DNA of 64,000 nt, from the NCBI GenBank assembly GCA_037074615.1, contig CM073560.1, positions 4,967,501 to 5,031,500 of the forward strand. The letters run 5' to 3'. Shown here in pieces: positions 57,836 to 64,000 of the stretch. Position 1 is the stretch's first letter; each line of letters opens with the position of its first letter. Source of the DNA: Leucaena leucocephala (Eukaryota; Streptophyta; Magnoliopsida; Fabales; Fabaceae). The position numbers were made by a program, and so were the translations under genes. Under the pieces are notes generated by a model. The model saw only the letters and a list, made by a program, of their open reading frames with translations. It did no database searches and was not told the origin of the DNA.

Positions 57836-59467
57836 TACTTTGTTCCCATTTATAAGACAGACGAGAAGATTATTTTTATCCTATTAATAAATTATATTAG
57901 TAAATTTTTATATGAATATATAATTTTATTTTTTATTTATTATTAAATAGATTTTATACTTTTGGGAATATAGAATATTTTAAATAAAAATAAAATTATA
58001 AAGTTATTAAATTTTAATATATAATTAATAAAATTTAAAGGTTTTTTTACGTCTAATAAAATATATTAAAAATAATTTATAAATATGATTAAAAAAATAT
58101 ATTATAATTTAAATAATATATGAAAAATTAATTAATTGGAAGAAAAGTGAGATGTGAAAGAATCGTCTAGTAATCGTTTTGGCGTAGTGATTACAAAATA
58201 ATGAAGGATCAGTGTAGGTTCGATCAGGGACATAGGAAGCAGGTGGTAGGGGGCCAGAATCCTGAAACCAACCTTTATTATTATTATTATCATTATTATT
58301 TTTAATGATTAGTATATTATTAACATTATATACTTTTAATTATTTTTTTAGTTAATCAATATAAAAATTCTTCTGCTTCATATTATAATACACTTCACTA
58401 GTATTATCTCTTTTGGATTGATGCCCTCGTATGCCTTCCAAACTTTGATTTTTACATGTTTTCTTCCCATGCTCACTTGTTCATGTATTTCTATATTTAA
58501 AAAATGAGTGATAAAAAAAGAGTTGTTTATATCTAATGGTAACATATTTATCAATTTTTACACATATATAATATCAAAATATATACTACTACCTACTATA
58601 CTAATTATAAGAATTAACTAATTTTTTAAATAGATTAAAAAAATTAAATAAATAAATTAATTATAATTTATATAAAAATTAATTGATTAATTTAGATAAA
58701 TTGAGAAGTATATATATGAATTCATGATTTAATTATAATTAAATGATTTATTTATTTTAGTATATTTAAAAAATTAACTGATTTTTATAATTAAAATTAA
58801 AGAAAATATTATGAGTCTGTATAAACAATAATAACTCTCCCTAATGTCCTTTGAGTTCACATACATGAACATGAATTTAAAGATCTACATAAACAATTCA
58901 TTTTCTGTTTGGGAAAGAATCACGTACATTTATTTTTGGTACATGCACAGACAAGAAGGTGACTGATGGATGGCATGGGGACCAGGATTTGTACAGAGTA
59001 GTATTGAATTAATTAGTGATGGGAATTGGGAACAAGTACATATTATATTATAATGGGACTTATTTATTTACTTAATTTATGTCGGCAGGTACCATGCGGT
59101 TTTCAATTATTGGTTTCGTCGTCTCTCTCCTCTCAAGGGCTTAATAAGAACAAAAGAGTTTCTTAATATAAATCAGATTGCTTTGGGGATGGAGTTCCCA
59201 CATTTTCATGCAATTCATTCCTCCCCTTGCAATAATACTTAGGGGTGCTCTTATAATATGCTTCGTCAAACACAATTATATGCCAAATATGATTCCATTA
59301 TTTGAAATTAATGAAATGTGAAACTGCATTGTTATGTGAGAAGCTATAAATAATACTCCCTTTCTGTCCATTTTATAAACATTATTCTCTCACATAAGGA
59401 TGATCATATATAAAAGGTAATAATTTGTGTTGTATAAACATTTAATAATTTTTTATTTTTATTTCAA
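57836..59467. other. Intergenic
   Basis: About 1.6 kb of AT-rich DNA. ATT run near 58276-58300; a tactccctttctgtcc word at 59354 looks like one end of a mariner-type MITE without a visible partner. No gene. Confidence 0.4.
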
Positions 59468-59938
59468 TTAATTATAGAAAAAAAGACAATTAAAGAGCTT
59501 TTAAATTTCAAAAAGATAAAAAATGCTTCTGAATTTCAAAAAAGATAGATTGGGCAAGATGTTCAATCTTTTATTTATAAATTTCTGTGCAGAGTTACAA
59601 ATACAATTGATAGAGTTGTAAACAGTCCTTTATAAAAAAAGACGAAATTATACTTTTTGCAACTCTGTTAATGGTATTTGCAACTCTTATAATGATATTT
59701 GCAATTTTGCCAATGATATTTGTAATTCTGCTAATAATATATGTAACTCCTATAATGGTATTTGCAATGCCCATAATAGTATTTGTAACTCTCATAATGA
59801 TATTTATAACTCTGCACAGAAATTTGTAAATGACAGATTGGGCCTCATGCTCAATTTGTCTTTTTTTAAAATTTAAAGGCCTTTTTATCTTTTTAAAATT
59901 AAAAAATCTTTAATGATCTTTTTCCCTTAATTATATGT
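59468..59938. repeat. Fold-back element enclosing a 21-bp minisatellite
   Basis: Arms of ~115 bp (59480-59598 and 59806-59925) are inverted copies; shared words are ctgtgcagagttac/ataactctgcacag, aaatttcaaaaagataaa and gattgggc. Between them, from about 59655 to 59805, a 21-bp unit (atttgcaactcttataatgat and variants) repeats about seven times. The in-frame reading of the repeat gives a seven-residue repeat, which I regard as incidental. Confidence 0.75.
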
Positions 59939-61974
59939 CTATTTTATATCTTTTTCTCAAACATTCTCACTCTCACACACATCATCTTCATAAATAAAAT
60001 GGTTAATATGATATTAGATCCCTCAAATTTATATAAATTTTAGTTTTAGTCTCTCAAATTTTAAACAATAGGTATTAGTCCCTCAAAAGGTAAAATAATT
60101 TATATTTGTATTAACTTATAAAGATTAATATTATAGAAGACAAAAAATTAAGAAACTAAAATCTATTGTTTGAAATTTAAAATACTAAAACTAAAATGAG
60201 GGTAAACTTAAAATACCGAATAGTTACCTTTAACTAGGGAATACTGAACTTACACTTGTCCAACAAATTGTGGGTAATAATCCAGCTGATGTGTGTGGCA
60301 TTATTAGCAAAAGCTCTTGTTTTAATCCTCACTTAAACATTTGCTTTTAATAATCCCAATAAATCAGCCACTGAATTATAATGTGTGGCAAAAGGAGGAG
60401 GCTTCTTCTTGTTATCAATTTGTTTCTGCTAAATTTGGTGACTTTTACAGAACAGTCCCTGCTCTGCTTTGTTTTCTTGTGTTCATTCCTCCCTTTTTAT
60501 CTGCCAACATGAGAATGTTATAAAACTGAAAATCTGAGCTCACGTTCTTTGTTACATTGCATGAAGACAATCACTATAAGAGAATATATATAACCTAACC
60601 AAATTTATCAACTAACTCTTATATTAGTTATAATTAATTGATTTATTTAATTTATTTAATTTTTTTAAAAAAATTAACTAATTATTTTATTAAGAACAAA
60701 AAACAAAGTATATGGATTTGAGTAAAATCTGTGTGTTGGGGGAGGAGACAATGACATTGAGTCAAATTAATTAAAAAAGAATGTAGGAGCTAGTAATAAA
60801 AGAATGGAATGGATGGGGATGGTTCATAAAAATAATATTTAAAGTTTGAATATAAACGGCTCAAAATTAAAAAAAAAAAAGAAAGTAAGCACTAACACAT
60901 TATAACAAAATCTGAATTCAGGAGATCTATGAAAAACTTTTAGAGTAAAGCCCACAAAATAAGTGACTAGTAGTCCTTCTCATTAAAGTCAAGCACTACC
61001 TTAGTTTTTGGAATAGTAGCATGAAATATATAGTTGTTGTGTTGAACATGTTTCAATATTTGAATTTGGATTAAAATTTATCAGTATTTTAAAATATTTG
61101 TTTAGATTACACTTAGTATTATAAATTAATTTATGATTTATATAACCCCCTGAGATATTTTTTAATAATATCTAATATTCTAAAGTATTTTTAATATAAT
61201 TTTACTTTTAAAATATTTTTCAGTAACAATAAGTATTCTAAACTTAAGATGTTGAGTGATACTAAAAAGATACTTTATAATGCTGGATGTATAAAAAATT
61301 ATTAAAAAAATATTTTAGGATACTAAATATTATTAACAAAATATTTTAAAGTATAAAATGAATTATAAATTAGTTAAAAATATTAAGTGGTATTAAAAAA
61401 ATATAATTGAGAGTCCATATGTAATTTAACCCATTGAATTCAATGGAAGGATATTAGAAGCTCATAGTAGCTTATACTTTCTAGTACGTATACCTATATT
61501 TACTATTATTTTTTCAAGTGTGACTCTGTCACCATGTCATTTGAATTGCTTACTTTTTAGAGTTTACAAAGATAGGTTTCTTAGCATGTTGGGAGTACAT
61601 ACCAAATCAACCTAAAAGCTATTGTTTCTTATTATGACAAGGTAGTACCAGAAGCTATTGAATTTGAATTGAAAGAGTAAGTTAAGTGGTAGAGGGTTTA
61701 AAATTGTGATAAAGTACTCACTCCTATCCAACGTATAAAAAATTTCATAGAAAAAAAATTTAGTTTAAAATATATAAAAAATTAATAAAGTAATTAATAA
61801 TTATTTTTTATTTTACTCCTTATAAAAGAAAGGGATACGCATAGATAATAAATATATATATTTAAAAATTATGTTCTCTAATAAAGATAAAATAAGTAAA
61901 TTTTATTAATTTAAAAAATATTAAATAACTTAAATAATATTTTTTAATTTGTATGAATTAATTAACACAATTTA
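59939..61974. other. Intergenic
   Basis: About 2 kb, AT-rich. A 60-codon ORF at 60341 has no recognisable features. A weak inverted repeat (60010-60200: tagttttagtctctcaaatt / aatactaaaactaaaat) may be a MITE relic. No gene supported. Confidence 0.4.
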
Positions 61975-62452
61975 GGGCCTGTTTGGATAGGATTTTGAAA
62001 AAGGGCTTATGGAAAAAAAAAGGGCTTATGGACAACTTATGGAAAAGGACTTTTGGAGAAGAGTTTATGGAAAAAAAGTGGTTTTGAGTAAATAGGTGTT
62101 TGGATAGTTATTTTTAGAATGACTTTTTATGGTGGTAAATTACCAAAAAGGGTATGATTTGATTTAAAATAAGAGAGAGGAGGGAGTTAGAGAAAAGAGA
62201 AGAGAGAGGAGAGAGGGAAGAGAGGAGAAAGGAGAGAGGGTGTAAGAAAAAGTAGGGGTAAGATAGTAATTGGATAGTCCATAAGTGTTTTTACTGTTGA
62301 AAAAGCTATTTTAAATAGTTTATTCAAAATCATGGTTTTATCCAAAAACACTTATGGACAAATAAGCCTGTTTGTTTTAAAATTTCCCCAAACTAAAGTT
62401 TAGGCTAAAAACCCTTTTAAAATTACGGTTTAATAACTTACCAAACAAGCCC
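61975..62452. mobile_element. PIF/Harbinger MITE with TTA duplication (family reference)
   Basis: GGGCCTGTTTGG at the left, CCAAACAAGCCC at the right, TTA at 61972-61974 and 62453-62455. 478 bp, purine-rich core (gagagaggagagagggaaga). Best-preserved copy of the family seen at 588, 11091, 49873, 50546, 52500 and 53218. Confidence 0.9.
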
Positions 62453-63530
62453 TTACTATATTAGAGCTGAGGGAGTAGTACTAGTAATAAGAAAGGATTT
62501 GAGAGGAACATGGGTCATTTTAGTGTGGCATAATTGAAAAAGGAGGCATCTTGGAGAAGTGGGAAGCATCCAAACAGATAAAGACAATAATAAATGCAAG
62601 AGACAGGGCGTCACTCTTCTGTACTCTCCTTAAAATGCTCACCAACCAAAGTCATGAGGTGTACCATATTTCTGCAATCACAAACTGCTTTTCAAACTCA
62701 TCCAACAACATTTCATTCTCATCATCTCATGCACCTTTTTACTTGTAAGTTTGTGAATAAAATGTGTTACAGTAAGAGACAATTGCGTTGAACCAAAATA
62801 GGATGTTGATAGCTCATAACATATTTCAAGTTTGAATTTGAAGTACCTGAAAAAGTAAGCCCCGCGATCTACAGAAACCATTGATCCTACAAATAATAAA
62901 ACAAAATCTAAATTTAGAATATTATGTCAACTGTCAACCGCTACCTTAGTCCTCTCCACCCAATTTTACCCCTTCTCTTGATCTCTTCTTGTTAATATGC
63001 TTTATAGCCATGATAATCGGTGCGCCAGCTCCCTAACCAACTTAATCAAAAGTTTTGGATAGGTTGACGTAACTAAATTTTATACCGTTTTTTTTCTTTT
63101 TGTTAAGCACAAAAGTGATGTCTTTTTGAATTAAATAAAAAACAACCCGTCAAATTTATATTTTAATAATTTTATTTTAGATTATGTATATAATTTATAT
63201 ATAAATGTTATATTTATTTGTAGATTATTTTTTTATTTAAGTATTACTCTTTTAAGGGTTTTATATGAATATTTTTTATATATTTTAATTAAGTTATATT
63301 ATTTGATTCATGATTATATTGATGGGATTCAATCACAAATAAACACTTACTCTTAAACTATTAATGACGTGTTCCCCTCTCAGTACCTTGTTTATAGGTT
63401 CAATTCCGTTTGAATTCAACTCTCATTTCTTTTCCTATTTCCAACGTCTCTTAGACAAAATAAAAAATAAAATAAATAAATTCAAGGTCAAAGAAGATGC
63501 TTCTTTTCTTTTTTCTCCGTATGAAATTTT
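62453..63530. other. Intergenic
   Basis: Region 62500-63060 is less AT-rich and shows overlapping short ORFs (62551, 62594), none recognisable. No gene is supported. Confidence 0.35.
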
Positions 63531-63733
63531 TTGTTTTCAGTTATAATTTTTTTTAGAAAATAGTTAAATTTATCCACAATTTAAAGATAAGGATAAATCT
63601 CTATTTCCTCTTAAGTGATACTAATATCAGGCAGGATGAGTCGTTTATTATCCTCAGGCATCAACCTAAGTACCTGAGAATTAGGATGCTTCTCCAAGTA
63701 CCATAACTGAAACTACAGCAAAATAGTACTCTG
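63531..63733 (-). mobile_element. SINE family B, truncated, with imperfect 13-bp duplication
   Basis: CGTATGAAATTTT (63518-63530) and CGTATGAAATATT (63734-63746). Body words: 'aatttatccacaatttaaag', 'gatactaatatcaggcagg', 'ttatcctcaggcatcaacc'. Minus-sense, A-tail at the left. It lies ~175 bp beyond the stop codon of the edge gene. Confidence 0.75.
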
Positions 63734-63907
63734 CGTATGAAATATTAATAATTACAAAAAGAGATGGCAACCCAGGCCCAAAAAACCATCAAAAAAGGAT
63801 TCATTCCTGGACCCGACTCGCTACCAAAACAAGAAAAGGCAAATAGGCACAAAAACCTTAAGAGCCCAACCTCAATAATTCTACATGTGAAATGACAATC
63901 AACAATC

Positions 63908-64000
63908 CTAAACAACCATTTCCGTTTCCCTATTAACACCTTGTTCTTCCCCTTTGGGTTTCTTCTCAAACAATGTCTCTAATTCTTCCAAGCTCTTGCC
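63908..64000 (-). CDS. C-terminal end of a gene cut by the window edge (sugar/polyol transporter-like)
   Basis: The minus-strand frame is open from 64000 to a TAG at 63908-63910, giving GKSLEELETLFEKKPKGEEQ and then GVNRETEMVV. The GKSLEELETLF word matches the cytoplasmic end of major-facilitator sugar or polyol transporters (GKTLEEME-type), after the last membrane helix. With only 30 residues this is a tentative reading; another overlapping minus-strand frame is longer but looks like chance. Confidence 0.4.
   Translation of the reverse strand, partial: GKSLEELETLFEKKPKGEEQGVNRETEMVV

Noticed and set aside
1..64000. CRISPR arrays, operons, prokaryotic promoters
   Set aside because: None seen, and the gene structure is clearly plant nuclear; regular repeats present are microsatellites or transposon parts.

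Overview
This is a nuclear plant genome window, almost certainly a eudicot. Its genes have plant-specific introns and families (a class C heat-stress factor, a YUCCA flavin monooxygenase, an OVATE protein). They sit in very AT-rich intergenic DNA crowded with plant transposons: Ty1/copia, CACTA, hAT, PIF/Harbinger, Stowaway, Mutator-type MITEs and SINEs. I cannot name the species from sequence alone.

Layout. 1-2.6 kb: an HSFC1-type heat-stress factor with one intron. 2.8-9.9 kb: a MITE, a 5.6 kb copia element on the minus strand with near-identical 321-bp LTRs, and a fold-back repeat. 10-18.1 kb: no convincing gene; MITEs, SINEs, a GC-richer island with two G-boxes, and a 1.9 kb terminal-inverted-repeat element. 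18.8-30.2 kb: one 11.4 kb CACTA element with a TAA target duplication. Inside it are a 780-bp hAT MITE (8-bp duplication GCTAGGAG), minus-strand fragments resembling a plant SIN3-like corepressor gene, and a second 6.2 kb CACTA element inserted into one SIN3-like exon (TCT duplication). The inner element carries a coiled-coil ORF, a DUF4218/DUF4216 transposase remnant, and a nine-exon gene combining a Ptta/En/Spm domain with a Ulp1-type cysteine protease domain, broken by one frameshift and one stop.

34.3-37.4 kb: an apparently intact four-exon YUCCA2/6-type gene (433 aa). A 112-bp direct duplication copies its exon 2 splice acceptor, and a Mutator-type MITE sits in its third intron. 44.2 kb: a small plant-specific gene of unknown function on the minus strand. 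54.1-55.0 kb: an intronless OVATE family protein on the minus strand. At the right edge are the last 30 codons of a minus-strand gene, possibly a sugar or polyol transporter. The rest is SINEs, MITEs and microsatellites.

The host genes (heat response, auxin synthesis, OVATE repression) are independent transcription units and show no joint pathway. The most informative feature is the nested CACTA complex with its captured host-gene pieces. Two SINE families, called A and B here, can be recognised by comparing copies within the window; most copies are flanked by 11-17 bp target duplications.
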